A stretch of DNA of 6,586 nucleotides from Aquisalimonas sp. GTDB taxonomy: Bacteria > Pseudomonadota > Gammaproteobacteria > Nitrococcales > Aquisalimonadaceae. Positions 1-6,586 of this stretch are shown one piece after another (position 1 is the first letter of the stretch; each line of letters begins with the position of its first letter). The stretch spans positions 1 to 6,586 of the forward strand of contig SLMR01000294.1 of assembly GCA_007133445.1 (NCBI GenBank), given 5' to 3'. Below the pieces are notes generated by a model. That model did no database searches. It was not told the DNA's origin and worked only from the letters and a program-made list of their open reading frames with translations. The translations under genes were made by a program, and so were the position numbers.

Positions 1-1
1 A

Positions 2-78
2 GCGCCCGTAGCTCAGCTGGATAGAGCACCTGGCTACGAACCAGGCGGTCGGAGGTTCGAATCCTTCCGGGCGCGCCA
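2..78 (+). tRNA. tRNA-Arg (anticodon ACG)
   Basis: This is a complete 77-base tRNA with an encoded CCA end. The acceptor stem pairs GCGCCCG (2-8) with CGGGCGC (68-74), followed by discriminator G75 and CCA 76-78. The anticodon stem CCTGG/CCAGG encloses the loop CTACGAA, giving anticodon ACG. In bacteria its A34 is normally deaminated to inosine so that it reads CGU, CGC and CGA. The T-arm has the usual GGTTCGAATCC core with one G-U pair in its stem. The sequence is very close to E. coli tRNA-Arg(ACG). Its promoter lies outside the window. Confidence 0.98.
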
Positions 79-85
79 TATGACG

Positions 86-118
86 GACGAAGGGGAACCC
101 ATCGGGTTCCCCTTCGTC
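86..118 (+). terminator. Hairpin after tRNA-Arg, probable terminator
   Basis: A perfect 15-bp stem (86-100 with 104-118) closes a 3-base loop, 8 bases past the tRNA CCA end. No real T-run follows (CGTCGTTGG), so intrinsic termination may be inefficient. It may also help processing, or block antisense readthrough from the converging DUF4202 gene. Confidence 0.65.
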
Positions 119-208
119 GTTGGACGACCAGAGGATTCCCGCCGCACAACGCCTTCAACCGGATTGCTCGGACGTGCGCGCACCCAAGGCAGGGGATAGC
201 TGAACGGG

Positions 209-811
209 TTACGCCTCCCCGGAACCCGCCCCCAGCGCTTCCGCGACAATGCGCTCGGCTTCCGGTGTGAGCGGAAGGTCCAATGCGAGTCCCTGGGCCT
301 TCTCCGACATCTTGCGCCAGGTCTTGCGGACAATGCGAACCATATGGTCATGCTCGACCTTATGGAGGAAGTCCGCAAAGTAGTTCTCGAGAAATACCAG
401 ACAGGCACAGTCCTCCACGGCCTGGACGGCTTGATTGCGCCCCAGGTCCTCCTTGCGGATCATGGACGCGACCTTCGCTGCGGACTCCGCGCTGTAGCCT
501 GATTGCTCCATGGCCTGCGCCGCCATTTCCCCGGCTCGTCGGCCCTGCTCCCGCCGCCAGGCCAGGTACCCTCTGCGCCCGTCGGGATAATCGCTGCGCG
601 GGATGCGCCAGCGCTGGAGATGCTGCGCCCGTACGGCGATACGGGTCAGTTCGTCGGGGGTCTCGTCCACGCGCTCAAGCCATGCACTCATACGCCGGGC
701 GTGCCAGAGCTCCTGGGGGAGTTCCTGGTTGTCGACCCAGACCGTTCGCGGATCTTCGCTATGCAATGCATCGATCCGGCTGATGGTTTGCTGGAAAGGC
801 CTTGTTTCCAT
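209..811 (-). CDS. DUF4202 domain protein
   Basis: This is a 200-residue protein of the DUF4202 family, recognised by family resemblance. The typical stretches are LWHARRMSAWLERV (about 35-48), RAQHLQRWRIPRSDYP (61-76), GYLAWRREQ (81-89), a segment around SMIRKEDLGR (116-125), ED.ACLVFLE (133-142) and IVRKTWRKMS (160-169). H37, H64 and the E133-D134 pair recall the metal ligands of HD-type hydrolases, but that is only an inference; the family's function is not established to my knowledge. There is no signal peptide or membrane segment. I chose the ATG at 811 because GAGGA (819-823) sits 7 bases upstream and the protein resembles the family from there on. The same frame stays open to 955, but that extension translates repeat DNA. 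The gene lies downstream of tRNA-Ser and its repeats on the same strand, converges on tRNA-Arg, and has its own promoter candidate. Confidence 0.9.
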   Translation of the reverse strand: METRPFQQTISRIDALHSEDPRTVWVDNQELPQELWHARRMSAWLERVDETPDELTRIAVRAQHLQRWRIPRSDYPDGRRGYLAWRREQGRRAGEMAAQAMEQSGYSAESAAKVASMIRKEDLGRNQAVQAVEDCACLVFLENYFADFLHKVEHDHMVRIVRKTWRKMSEKAQGLALDLPLTPEAERIVAEALGAGSGEA

Positions 812-839
812 GGCTGATTCCTCGTCTTGCGGAAAACTC

Positions 840-867
840 AGTATGACGACGGCATGCAGCTGGTCAA
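840..867 (-). promoter_or_regulatory. Candidate sigma-70 promoter of the DUF4202 gene
   Basis: Read on the - strand, a TTGACC -35 box (862-867, 5 of 6 consensus) is followed after 16 bases by CATACT (840-845, 4 of 6). A start near 833 would give a leader of about 20 bases that includes the GAGGA ribosome binding site. This supports the start at 811 and suggests the gene does not rely only on readthrough from tRNA-Ser. A short GGCGC/GCGCC hairpin (868-880) lies immediately upstream. Confidence 0.5.
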
Positions 868-903
868 GGCGCAGAGCGCCCGAGCGTAGGGAGGGATTGC
901 TGC

Positions 904-1007
904 GGCGCCTTCGGCGCCTTGCCCTTCGGGTCGCTGCCGCTAGGCGGCAACGCACTGCTCCGCTTCGCTCCGCGGTCGAACCCGGTTGTTGATGACCGAG
1001 GGTTCGA
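904..1007 (-). other. Hairpin cluster of repeat unit 2
   Basis: The same three hairpins recur at 976-1007, 933-951 and 904-918. In the middle one a base change turns a U-A pair into a U-G pair in the - strand RNA, whereas a + strand RNA would have a C-A mismatch. The loop differs between units while the stem is kept. Confidence 0.7.
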
Positions 1008-1010
1008 ATC
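995..1010 (-). other. T-arm complement element, unit 2
   Basis: This is the second exact copy of the 16-base inverted T-arm sequence, 183 bases from the first and inside the 72-base block shared by both units. As in unit 1, it also forms one arm of a local hairpin (976-1007), so pairing with the tRNA and local folding would compete. Confidence 0.85.
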
Positions 1011-1062
1011 AGGCTTCGTCAGCGCGCGGGGCCGTCTGCGGCGGTGGGCATCAGTCGGGGAA

Positions 1063-1081
1063 TGGCGGAGAGGGAGGGATT
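1063..1081 (-). repeat. 19-base copy of the tRNA-Ser 3' end
   Basis: Read on the - strand, AATCCCTCCCTCTCCGCCA is identical to the last 19 bases of the neighbouring tRNA-Ser (1249-1267), CCA included. The trailer that follows, TTCCCCGACTGATG, matches the tRNA trailer apart from one missing C. A decayed 11-base relic of the same junction lies at 888-898. The copy cannot form a tRNA because the 5' half is absent. Confidence 0.95.
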
Positions 1082-1086
1082 GCTGG

Positions 1087-1190
1087 GGCGCCTTCGGCGC
1101 CTTGCCCTCCGGGTCGTTGCCGCTGTGCGGCAACGCACTGCTCCGCTTCGCTCCGCGGTCGAACCCGGTTGTTGATGACCGAGGGTTCGA
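1087..1190 (-). other. Hairpin cluster of repeat unit 1
   Basis: Three inverted repeats are visible. The first is 1159-1190: a 7-bp TCGAACC/GGTTCGA stem, a 2-base bulge, then a 4-bp CGGT/ACCG stem and an 8-base loop. The second is 1116-1134: an 8-bp GTTGCCGC/GCGGCAAC stem with a 3-base loop. The third is 1087-1101: GGCGCC-TTC-GGCGCC. All are followed by mixed sequence rather than T-runs, so they look like RNA structure more than terminators. Confidence 0.7.
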
Positions 1191-1193
1191 ATC
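1178..1193 (-). other. T-arm complement element, unit 1
   Basis: The + strand reads ACCGAGGGTTCGAATC, identical over 16 bases to the T-arm region of tRNA-Ser, which lies on the - strand (1264-1279). A transcript running on from the tRNA would therefore contain a perfect 16-base antisense of its own tRNA T-arm, beginning 70 bases further on. The same element recurs in unit 2. Confidence 0.85.
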
Positions 1194-1245
1194 AGGCTGC
1201 GTCAGCGCGCGCTGCCGTCTGCGGGGGGCGGAGCATCAGTCGGGG

Positions 1246-1337
<92 letters not shown>

Positions 1338-1348
1338 GGGAAGGTTCA

Positions 1349-2302
1349 ATGGCATGGCTGCTATCGAAGGCGGCAAGGTTAAACCACAACGCCTGGTGGT
1401 GCAATGCGTACCAGTTGGAGCTGGCTATCCTCGCGGGGCGGCAATGCAGCCTGATGGATCAGTGCGTTCGCCACCGCGGGTTCAGCGAGCGCGCTGAGCA
1501 AGCCGGCATGACGTCACCGGTGTCAAACAGCCTGACCGGGCTGGCTGTGCAGCACCGTGACATAGTCAGCAGTCGCCAGGTGGCCGAGAACCCGCGAATA
1601 CACCCCACAGTCCGGGACGAAATGCTGCGGCTCAGCAACAGGATGATCATTTCCGTGCCGCTGGTCCTGTACCGGCGTCCGGCGGGCGCCATGAATCTGG
1701 TGTGGAATGACGTCCATGAGCTGACCCGGGACGAGCAGGCTTCGCTTCTGCGCTTGGGCTACGTCATGGCGGTGGCCATGGAGCATACCCAGCGCGACCA
1801 CGAGTCGCGACACGATACGCTGACAGGGCTTCTGAATCGGCGCGAGTTCGAACGGACGGTGGCAGAGCATATCGCCCGTTACGAGCGCCATGGCGCCCCC
1901 GTCTCGCTGCTCACGCTCGATCTTGATCTCTTCAAGCAGCACAACGACACCTTCGGCCCTGCCTTTGGCGATCGGATCCTGCAGGGGCTCTCGGCGCTGC
2001 TGCGGCGACGCCTGCGCGAGACGGACATCTCGTGCCGGATCGGGGGTGAAGAGTTCGCGTGTCTGCTATCGGATACCGGGGCGGCCGGCGCCCGCGTCGT
2101 GGCGGATGATGTGCGGCGTGCTTTCCGGGATATCCGCTTCACGACGGAGCAGGGCGAGACCGCAAGATGTACGCTCAGCATTGGTGTCGCTGAGTACACC
2201 GGAGGGGGTGCCGAGGCATTCCTGGACGCGGCTGATCGGCTCTTGTACGCGGCCAAGGAGGCCGGTCGGGATCGTGTCCGGAGCTCCGACGAGGAGCGAT
2301 GA
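1349..2302 (+). CDS. GAF-GGDEF diguanylate cyclase, 5' end uncertain
   Basis: This is a cytoplasmic enzyme expected to make c-di-GMP from two GTP. From the ATG at 1349 it has 317 residues. Residues about 40-145 resemble the later part of a GAF sensor domain (HRGFSERAEQ, SLTGLAVQHRDIV, a VPL strand, MNLVW). The GGDEF domain starts at HDTLTGLLNR (155-164). It has the metal-binding DLDLFK (D191, D193), the guanine-binding N and D of HNDTFGPAFGD, an intact GGEEF active site (232-236) and the RxxD inhibitory site RETD (223-226) five residues before it. The end SIGVAEY...YAAKEAGRDRV is complete. The N-terminal part is shorter and less GAF-like than usual. The frame stays open upstream through the antisense of tRNA-Ser. 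I chose 1349 for its GGGAAGG 4 bases upstream and for domain length; 1508 is an alternative. Truncation of the 5' end is possible. Confidence 0.8.
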   Translation: MAWLLSKAARLNHNAWWCNAYQLELAILAGRQCSLMDQCVRHRGFSERAEQAGMTSPVSNSLTGLAVQHRDIVSSRQVAENPRIHPTVRDEMLRLSNRMIISVPLVLYRRPAGAMNLVWNDVHELTRDEQASLLRLGYVMAVAMEHTQRDHESRHDTLTGLLNRREFERTVAEHIARYERHGAPVSLLTLDLDLFKQHNDTFGPAFGDRILQGLSALLRRRLRETDISCRIGGEEFACLLSDTGAAGARVVADDVRRAFRDIRFTTEQGETARCTLSIGVAEYTGGGAEAFLDAADRLLYAAKEAGRDRVRSSDEER

Positions 2303-2364
2303 CGCTGGGCTGAATTGGCGCTTTCCCGGGCTCGGCAGGCAGGGCGCATGCGCGGTCCGGGAGG

Positions 2365-2373
2365 TGTTACACT
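2365..2373 (+). promoter_or_regulatory. Candidate extended -10 promoter of dnaX
   Basis: TGTTACACT provides an extended -10 (TGn followed by TACACT, 4 of 6 consensus) 37 bases before the dnaX ATG, with a start expected near 2380. No TTGACA-like -35 stands at 17 bases. The perfect palindrome GCGCATGCGC (2344-2353) occupies that position instead. Confidence 0.45.
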
Positions 2374-2410
2374 GCGCTTCCAGCCGAGAAGGCAAATGAC
2401 GAGTGGAGTC

Positions 2411-4135
2411 ATGAGTTACCAGGTACTGGCCCGGAAGTATCGGCCGCGGACCTTTGCCAGCATGGCCGGGCAGGAGCACGTGCTGCAGGCGCTGGTCAAC
2501 GGGCTGGATAACGGGCGCCTGCATCACGCCTATCTGTTTACCGGCACCCGTGGCGTGGGCAAGACCACCGTGGCCCGTGTGCTTGCAAAGTGCCTGAACT
2601 GCGAGCAGGGCGTCGGCAGTCAGCCTTGTGGCGAATGTGGGGCCTGTCGTGCCATTGACGAGGGTCGGTTCGTGGATCTCATCGAGGTGGATGCGGCCTC
2701 GCGGACGCGGGTGGAGGATACCCGCGAGCTGCTCGACAACGTCCAGTATGCCCCCACCCAGGGCCGCTACAAGATCTACCTGGTGGACGAGGTTCACATG
2801 CTCTCCACCCACAGCTTCAATGCCCTGTTGAAGACACTGGAAGAGCCCCCGCCGCACGTGAAATTCCTGCTGGCGACCACCGACCCGCAGAAGGTGCCGG
2901 TGACCATCCTCTCCCGTTGCCTGCAGTTTAATCTCAAGCGTCTGCCCGCCAGTCTCATCAGCGATTACCTCGGCGGGATTCTGGAGCAAGAGGGAATTGA
3001 CGCCGAAGGGCCGGCTCTGGCCCGACTCGCGCGGGCGGCGGACGGCAGTATGCGGGATGCCCTGAGTCTGACCGATCAGGCACTGGCCTTCGGCGGCGGT
3101 GAGGTGCGCGATGATGACGTCCGTGGCATGCTCGGCAGCATCGAGGATCACAGTGTGCTGGAGATCCTGGAAGCGCTGGTCTCCCGCGATGGCGGAGAGC
3201 TCATGGCTGTGGTTGAACGGCTGGCCGAGCGTACCCCCGACTTCAATGACGTGCTGGCAGCGATACTCACCCAGCTGCACGGACTCAGTCTGCGACAGAC
3301 AGTGCCCGAGGCGGTGGATCAGGATCACCCCGATCATGCGCGGCTGCAGGCGCTGGCGGAAGCGCTGCCAGCGGAAGACGTGCAACTGTTCTACCAGATC
3401 GGGCTCACCGGGCGCCGCGACCTGCCGCTGGCGCCGGAACCCCGGATGGGGTTCGAGATGGTCCTGCTGCGGATGCTGGCGTTTCGCCCGGACAACGCGG
3501 CGGAAGGCGGTCAGAGCGCGGGGTCAGGTACTCCGGGGGATCGCCGGGTGGCCCAGTCACCCCGCGGCAGCGCCGCGCGACCCGAACGCCCCGTTCCGCA
3601 GCAGACCCGTGAACCGGCACCGCCCGCCCCGTCAGATCTGTCGCCGGAACCTGCGAGTACGCCGTCTACTGCTCCGGTTGCGGAGGAGGCGCCGCCGGAG
3701 CCGGAGTCGGGTGCGTCGACCCCTGCGCAGGCTGTTGTCGCCGAGGGGCTGCCTCCCTGGCACGAACTCGTTGATGCGCTGGGACTCACCGGCATGGCGC
3801 GGGCGCTGGCCATGCAATGCAGCTGGGGTGGGCTGACGGACGGTGTTGTCACGCTTCGGCTGGCACAGCAACATGGATCATTACGGAACAAGTCGCTGGA
3901 GCAACGCATCGAAGCGGCGCTCGCGAGTCATCTGGATTCGGCGGTGCGCTTGCGGATCGTGGCCGAGGATGCACCCGAGGCAGGCATGGATACGCCGGCG
4001 GCCCGCGTCGAGGAGGCGCGCCGTCGGCGCCAGTCCGAGGCCGAGGTGGCCATACAGGAGGATCCTACCGTGGCGGAGCTGCAGCATCGGTTCGGTGCCG
4101 AGGTTCTGCCGGATTCCATACAGCCCGCGGATTGA
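2411..4135 (+). CDS. dnaX: DNA polymerase III clamp-loader subunit gamma/tau
   Basis: This is the ATPase of the replicative clamp loader, which opens and places the beta sliding clamp; the tau form also bridges core polymerases and the DnaB helicase. The 574 residues (E. coli tau 643) open with [15 protein letters not shown]. They hold Walker A GTRGVGKT (45-52, K51), the zinc cysteines C64, C73, C76 and C79, Walker B DEVH (126-129), a sensor 1 ATTD (155-158) and the SRC arginine finger (168-170). A Pro/Ala/Glu-rich linker covers about 365-446. The tau C-terminal domain follows (447-574, from WHELVDAL to [22 protein letters not shown]). I chose 2411 on N-terminal conservation; GGAG lies only 2 bases upstream. 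The in-frame ATG at 2396, with AAGG upstream, would add five residues. I saw no A-rich slippery site for making gamma. It heads the operon with ybaB and recR. Confidence 0.97.
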   Translation: MSYQVLARKYRPRTFASMAGQEHVLQALVNGLDNGRLHHAYLFTGTRGVGKTTVARVLAKCLNCEQGVGSQPCGECGACRAIDEGRFVDLIEVDAASRTRVEDTRELLDNVQYAPTQGRYKIYLVDEVHMLSTHSFNALLKTLEEPPPHVKFLLATTDPQKVPVTILSRCLQFNLKRLPASLISDYLGGILEQEGIDAEGPALARLARAADGSMRDALSLTDQALAFGGGEVRDDDVRGMLGSIEDHSVLEILEALVSRDGGELMAVVERLAERTPDFNDVLAAILTQLHGLSLRQTVPEAVDQDHPDHARLQALAEALPAEDVQLFYQIGLTGRRDLPLAPEPRMGFEMVLLRMLAFRPDNAAEGGQSAGSGTPGDRRVAQSPRGSAARPERPVPQQTREPAPPAPSDLSPEPASTPSTAPVAEEAPPEPESGASTPAQAVVAEGLPPWHELVDALGLTGMARALAMQCSWGGLTDGVVTLRLAQQHGSLRNKSLEQRIEAALASHLDSAVRLRIVAEDAPEAGMDTPAARVEEARRRRQSEAEVAIQEDPTVAELQHRFGAEVLPDSIQPAD

Positions 4136-4163
4136 CCGCGGGGCGCGAGAGAGGATGAACGTC

Positions 4164-4493
4164 ATGAAAGGTGGCATGGGCAATCTGATGAAGCAGGCCC
4201 AGAAGATGCAGGCCGACATGCAGAAGGCGCAGGAGGAAATCGCGCAGATGGAAGTCACCGGCCAGGCCGGTGGCGGCATGGTTTCGGTGACGCTCAACGG
4301 CAAGCACGAGTGCAAGCGCGTCGAGATCGATTCCAGCCTGTTCGGGGATGACGATGATCGGGAGATGATCGGTGACCTGGTAGCGGCAGCGTTCAACGAC
4401 GCCGCTCGCAAGGTGCACGAGGCCTCCCAGGAGCGCATGCAGGGCATGACGGAAGGCCTGGGCCTGCCCCCGGGCATGAAGCTGCCGTTCTGA
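4164..4493 (+). CDS. ybaB: YbaB/EbfC nucleoid-associated protein
   Basis: This is a small DNA-binding protein of the YbaB/EbfC family, which dimerises in a tweezer-like fold and binds the nucleoid. The 109 residues equal the E. coli length and share its landmarks: [11 protein letters not shown], a helical [44 protein letters not shown] and the LPPGMKLPF ending. The first 30 or so residues form the long amphipathic helix. I chose the ATG at 4164 because GAGAGAGG ends 9 bases upstream and the protein then begins MKGGMGNLM, like its relatives. The ATG at 4155 directly abuts that ribosome binding site. It lies 28 bases after dnaX and 18 before recR, the usual order in Gammaproteobacteria. Confidence 0.96.
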   Translation: MKGGMGNLMKQAQKMQADMQKAQEEIAQMEVTGQAGGGMVSVTLNGKHECKRVEIDSSLFGDDDDREMIGDLVAAAFNDAARKVHEASQERMQGMTEGLGLPPGMKLPF

Positions 4494-4511
4494 TCGGCGC
4501 GGGGCGCCTGC

Positions 4512-5111
4512 ATGGCCTATTCGCCGCTGATTGAACAGCTCATCGGCAGCCTGCGCTGCCTGCCCGGTGTCGGGCCGAAAAGCGCCCAGCGCATGGCGTT
4601 TCATCTGCTGTTGCGGGATCGCCGGGCCGGCGCCGTCCTGGCAGAGGTGCTGGCAGCCGCCATGGAGCGCGTCGGTGAATGCCAGGACTGCCGTCTGCCC
4701 ACGGAAGACGAGCGTTGCCCGATCTGCCAGAGCGCGCAGCGCGATGCTGCCGTGCTGTGTCTGGTGGAGAGCCCGGCGGACGTGTTTGCGCTGGATCAGG
4801 CGACTGACTTCCACGGCCGCTATTTCGTTCTGGGCGGGCGCCTGTCACCGCTTGACGGGATCGGTCCGGAGGAACTCGGTCTGGACCGCCTGGAAGCGCG
4901 TTTGCGCGATGGTGAGGTCCGGGAAGTCATCCTTGCCACCAGCCCCACCGTGGAAGGCGAGGCCACCGCACAGTACGTTGCCGAGCTGGCTCGCGAGCAT
5001 GGCGCCACATGTAGCCGTATCGCACACGGAGTGCCCATGGGCGGCGAGCTGGAAACGGTAGACAGCGGCACGCTCTCGCACGCCTTCGCGGGACGGCGGT
5101 CCTACGAGTAG
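4512..5111 (+). CDS. recR: Recombination mediator RecR
   Basis: RecR works with RecO (and RecF) to load RecA on SSB-coated gaps during recombinational repair. The 199 residues are close to the 201 of E. coli. In order they show the helix-hairpin-helix [17 protein letters not shown] (17-33), a four-cysteine zinc finger (C57, C60, C69, C72), a Toprim domain starting [15 protein letters not shown] (about 81-95) with [19 protein letters not shown], and the C-terminal [17 protein letters not shown] and [23 protein letters not shown]. The ribosome binding site is weak (GGGG 8 bases before the ATG), so translation may be coupled to ybaB, 18 bases upstream. Its stop overlaps the end of rsgA on the other strand, and no terminator is visible between them. 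Confidence 0.97.
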   Translation: MAYSPLIEQLIGSLRCLPGVGPKSAQRMAFHLLLRDRRAGAVLAEVLAAAMERVGECQDCRLPTEDERCPICQSAQRDAAVLCLVESPADVFALDQATDFHGRYFVLGGRLSPLDGIGPEELGLDRLEARLRDGEVREVILATSPTVEGEATAQYVAELAREHGATCSRIAHGVPMGGELETVDSGTLSHAFAGRRSYE

Positions 5112-5992
5112 GTACGCTCCCTGAGCAATTCATGGAAGCTGGTCAGCCGGGACGGATGGATGTCGCCCCGGGAGACGGCTGTCTGGACGGCGCAACCCGG
5201 TTCCTCGCCGTGTTCACAATCCCGGAACTCGCAGTGGGGTGCCTGCTGCGCGATCTCGGGAAACCCGGTCTGGATGGTGTCGCGGGCGAGATGGCCGAGC
5301 CGCAGGATCCGCACCCCCGGTGAATCCACCAGGTCGCCGCCGCCGGGCAGCGGGTACATGGTCGTCTCCGTGGTGGTATGACGGCCCTGGCCGCTGGCCT
5401 CGGAAATGGCCTGGGTGCGGGCCTGCCGGTCGGGCACCAGAGCGTTGATCAGGGACGACTTGCCCACTCCGGACTGCCCCACGAGAAGAGTCGTACACCC
5501 AGCAAGAGCGGCGGTGAGGTCATCGAGGCCGTCGCCCGACGCTGCGCTGACGTGAAACACCGGGCAGGCATTCCGGGAACTGGCTTCCCGCAGTGTGGCG
5601 GGTAGTTCCGGGCGCGCAAGGTCGGCCTTGTTCATGGCCAGCAGCGGTTGCAGCCCGAGATGGGTGGCCAGTACCAGGTAGCGGTCAACCAGCCGCGGGT
5701 CCGGTTCCGGTTCCGGGGCGCAGACGATCAGCAGTTGATCCAGATTGGCGGCCAGGGGTTTTTCGCGCCCGCGGTAGTCGGTGCGAACCAGGGTGTTGCG
5801 GCGTGGGTGGATGGCGTCGATGACGCACTGGTGAGGCGGGGTGCCGCTCCAGTCCACGGTGTCGCCGGAGACAGTGCGCCCGGTGCGCCGACGGGTGGTG
5901 CAGCGGAGCAGGCCGTGGCTGTCGGTCGCCACGACGCTCTCGGCTCCGAAACTGACGATCACGCGCCCTTGCTCCATGCCCTGGTTCCACAC
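5102..5992 (-). CDS. rsgA: Ribosome small-subunit GTPase RsgA
   Basis: This is a circularly permuted GTPase that checks late 30S maturation. The 296 residues lack the long basic N-terminal extension of the E. coli protein (350). An OB-fold occupies about 8-75 ([13 protein letters not shown]). The GTPase motifs come in the permuted order G4 NKAD (121-124), G1 GQSGVGKS (172-179), G2 GRHTTT (203-208) and G3 DSPG (223-226). The C-terminal zinc knuckle has C254, C259, H261 and C267. The start is uncertain: GTG at 5992 (listed) or ATG at 5977, both with poor ribosome binding sites; the frame has no other start before a stop at 6030. It is divergent from orn, as in E. coli, and its last codons overlap the end of recR by 10 bases. 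Confidence 0.95.
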   Translation of the reverse strand: MWNQGMEQGRVIVSFGAESVVATDSHGLLRCTTRRRTGRTVSGDTVDWSGTPPHQCVIDAIHPRRNTLVRTDYRGREKPLAANLDQLLIVCAPEPEPDPRLVDRYLVLATHLGLQPLLAMNKADLARPELPATLREASSRNACPVFHVSAASGDGLDDLTAALAGCTTLLVGQSGVGKSSLINALVPDRQARTQAISEASGQGRHTTTETTMYPLPGGGDLVDSPGVRILRLGHLARDTIQTGFPEIAQQAPHCEFRDCEHGEEPGCAVQTAVSRGDIHPSRLTSFHELLRERTYS

Positions 5993-6009
5993 CCGGCTGA
6001 CGGCAGGGG

Positions 6010-6038
6010 AGCATAGCCTCTGGTAGAATCAGCGGCAA
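6010..6038 (-). promoter_or_regulatory. Candidate sigma-70 promoter of rsgA
   Basis: On the - strand, TTGCCG (6033-6038, 4 of 6) and TATGCT (6010-6015, 4 of 6) are separated by exactly 17 bases. Transcription would start near 6003, leaving an 11-base leader to the GTG at 5992 or a 26-base leader to the ATG at 5977. It overlaps the orn promoter candidate. Confidence 0.5.
6021..6029 (+). promoter_or_regulatory. Candidate extended -10 promoter of orn
   Basis: TGGTAGAAT is an extended -10 (TGn plus TAGAAT, 5 of 6 consensus) placed to start transcription near 6036, 30 bases before the orn ATG. No clear -35 is present. It falls inside the spacer of the opposing rsgA promoter and within an inverted repeat, CTGGTAG (6020-6026) and CTACCAG (6044-6050). 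Confidence 0.55.
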
Positions 6039-6065
6039 TAGCGCTACCAGCAAGGACACCCCATC

Positions 6066-6586
6066 ATGCCGCACAGCGAGGAGAACCTGATCTGGATCGA
6101 CCTGGAGATGACCGGGCTTGATACGGAGCAGGATCGCATCATCGAGATCGCCACGGTGATCACGGACAGTCACCTGACCATTCTCGCGGAGGGCCCGATG
6201 ATTGCCATTCACCAGCCGGATCAGGTCCTGCAGGCCATGGATGAATGGAATACCCGTCAGCATGGCCAGAGCGGTCTGACGGACCGCGTGCGGCGCAGCG
6301 ATTACGACGAAGCTGCTGCTGAAGAGGAGACCCTGGCGTTCCTGGAGCAGTGGGTCCCCGCGGGCAAGTCACCCATGTGTGGTAACAGCATCTGCCAGGA
6401 CCGCCGCTTCCTGTATCGGAGCATGCCGCGTCTGGAGAGCTATTTCCACTACCGGCATCTGGACGTGAGCACGCTGAAGGAATTGGCGAAGCGCTGGAAC
6501 CCGGATCTCACCAAGGAGTTCAGGAAGACGGGCAGCCACCTGGCGATGGACGACGTCAAGGAGTCCATTCGCGAACTGCGTTTCTA
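6066..6586 (+). CDS. orn: Oligoribonuclease, 3' end beyond window
   Basis: Orn is a 3'-5' exoribonuclease that finishes RNA decay by cutting dinucleotides. In c-di-GMP signalling it removes pGpG, the product of EAL phosphodiesterases. The window holds the first 173 codons of about 181. The DEDDh catalytic set is complete: D12 and E14 in [11 protein letters not shown]112 in NSICQDRRF, and H158 and D163 in GSHLAMDD, at the same numbers as in E. coli. The segments [14 protein letters not shown] and [14 protein letters not shown] and the helix [13 protein letters not shown] are typical, closest to what I recall of Pseudomonas Orn. AAGGA (6052-6056) lies 9 bases before the ATG, which fixes the start. 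The reading frame is still open at the window end with no sign of damage. Confidence 0.97.
   Translation, partial: MPHSEENLIWIDLEMTGLDTEQDRIIEIATVITDSHLTILAEGPMIAIHQPDQVLQAMDEWNTRQHGQSGLTDRVRRSDYDEAAAEEETLAFLEQWVPAGKSPMCGNSICQDRRFLYRSMPRLESYFHYRHLDVSTLKELAKRWNPDLTKEFRKTGSHLAMDDVKESIRELRF

Noticed and set aside
812..955. An N-terminal extension of the DUF4202 protein starting at 955.
   Set aside because: The extra 48 residues translate repeat DNA (arginine-rich), while the ATG at 811 has a good ribosome binding site and a promoter just upstream.
2303..2410. A signal recognition particle RNA gene ahead of dnaX.
   Set aside because: The conserved GGAAGG-AGCAGCC core of that RNA is absent, and the gap is better explained by a promoter.
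2066..3385. A 439-codon open frame on the - strand.
   Set aside because: It lies opposite dnaX and the cyclase, has no recognisable domain, and is explained by the strong G/C bias at third codon positions.
3099..3836. A 245-codon + strand frame inside dnaX.
   Set aside because: It is an Arg/Trp/Cys-rich shadow frame of a GC-rich gene, while the dnaX frame encodes every expected motif over the same stretch.

Overview
The window looks like a GC-rich gammaproteobacterial chromosome segment. The evidence is the housekeeping gene set (dnaX-recR and rsgA/orn), the YbaB and oligoribonuclease sequences, which resemble those of Escherichia and Pseudomonas, and the heavily G/C-biased third codon positions. 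A halophilic or purple-sulfur-type family is possible, but the sequence alone does not fix the family.

Region 1 (1-811): a complete tRNA-Arg(ACG) on the + strand ends in a 15-bp hairpin. Converging on it is a 200-residue DUF4202 protein on the - strand, with its own promoter and ribosome binding site.

Region 2 (812-1337): this is the unusual part. A tRNA-Ser(GGA) on the - strand is followed downstream by about two tandem units of 186 and 183 bp. Each junction carries the last 19 bases of the tRNA. Each unit also holds a 16-base element exactly complementary to the T-arm of that tRNA, plus several hairpins. The layout closely parallels the E. coli tyrT locus, where 178-bp repeats carrying the last 19 bases of tRNA-Tyr yield rtT RNA. 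I read it as an analogous tRNA-linked repeat RNA locus; this is inference.

Region 3 (1349-2302): a GAF-GGDEF diguanylate cyclase on the + strand. Its catalytic and inhibitory motifs are intact, but its 5' end is uncertain and nearly abuts the tRNA-Ser gene.

Region 4 (2365-5111): a likely operon of dnaX (clamp-loader tau subunit), ybaB (nucleoid-associated protein) and recR (recombination repair), spaced 28 and 18 bases apart and probably driven by an extended -10 promoter ahead of dnaX.

Region 5 (5102-6586): rsgA on the - strand overlaps the end of recR by 10 bases. It is divergent from orn (+, cut by the window end), and the two candidate promoters overlap. RsgA acts in 30S ribosome maturation and Orn in the last step of RNA and pGpG degradation. 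Orn and the diguanylate cyclase therefore sit at opposite ends of c-di-GMP turnover, though nothing here shows they are co-regulated.
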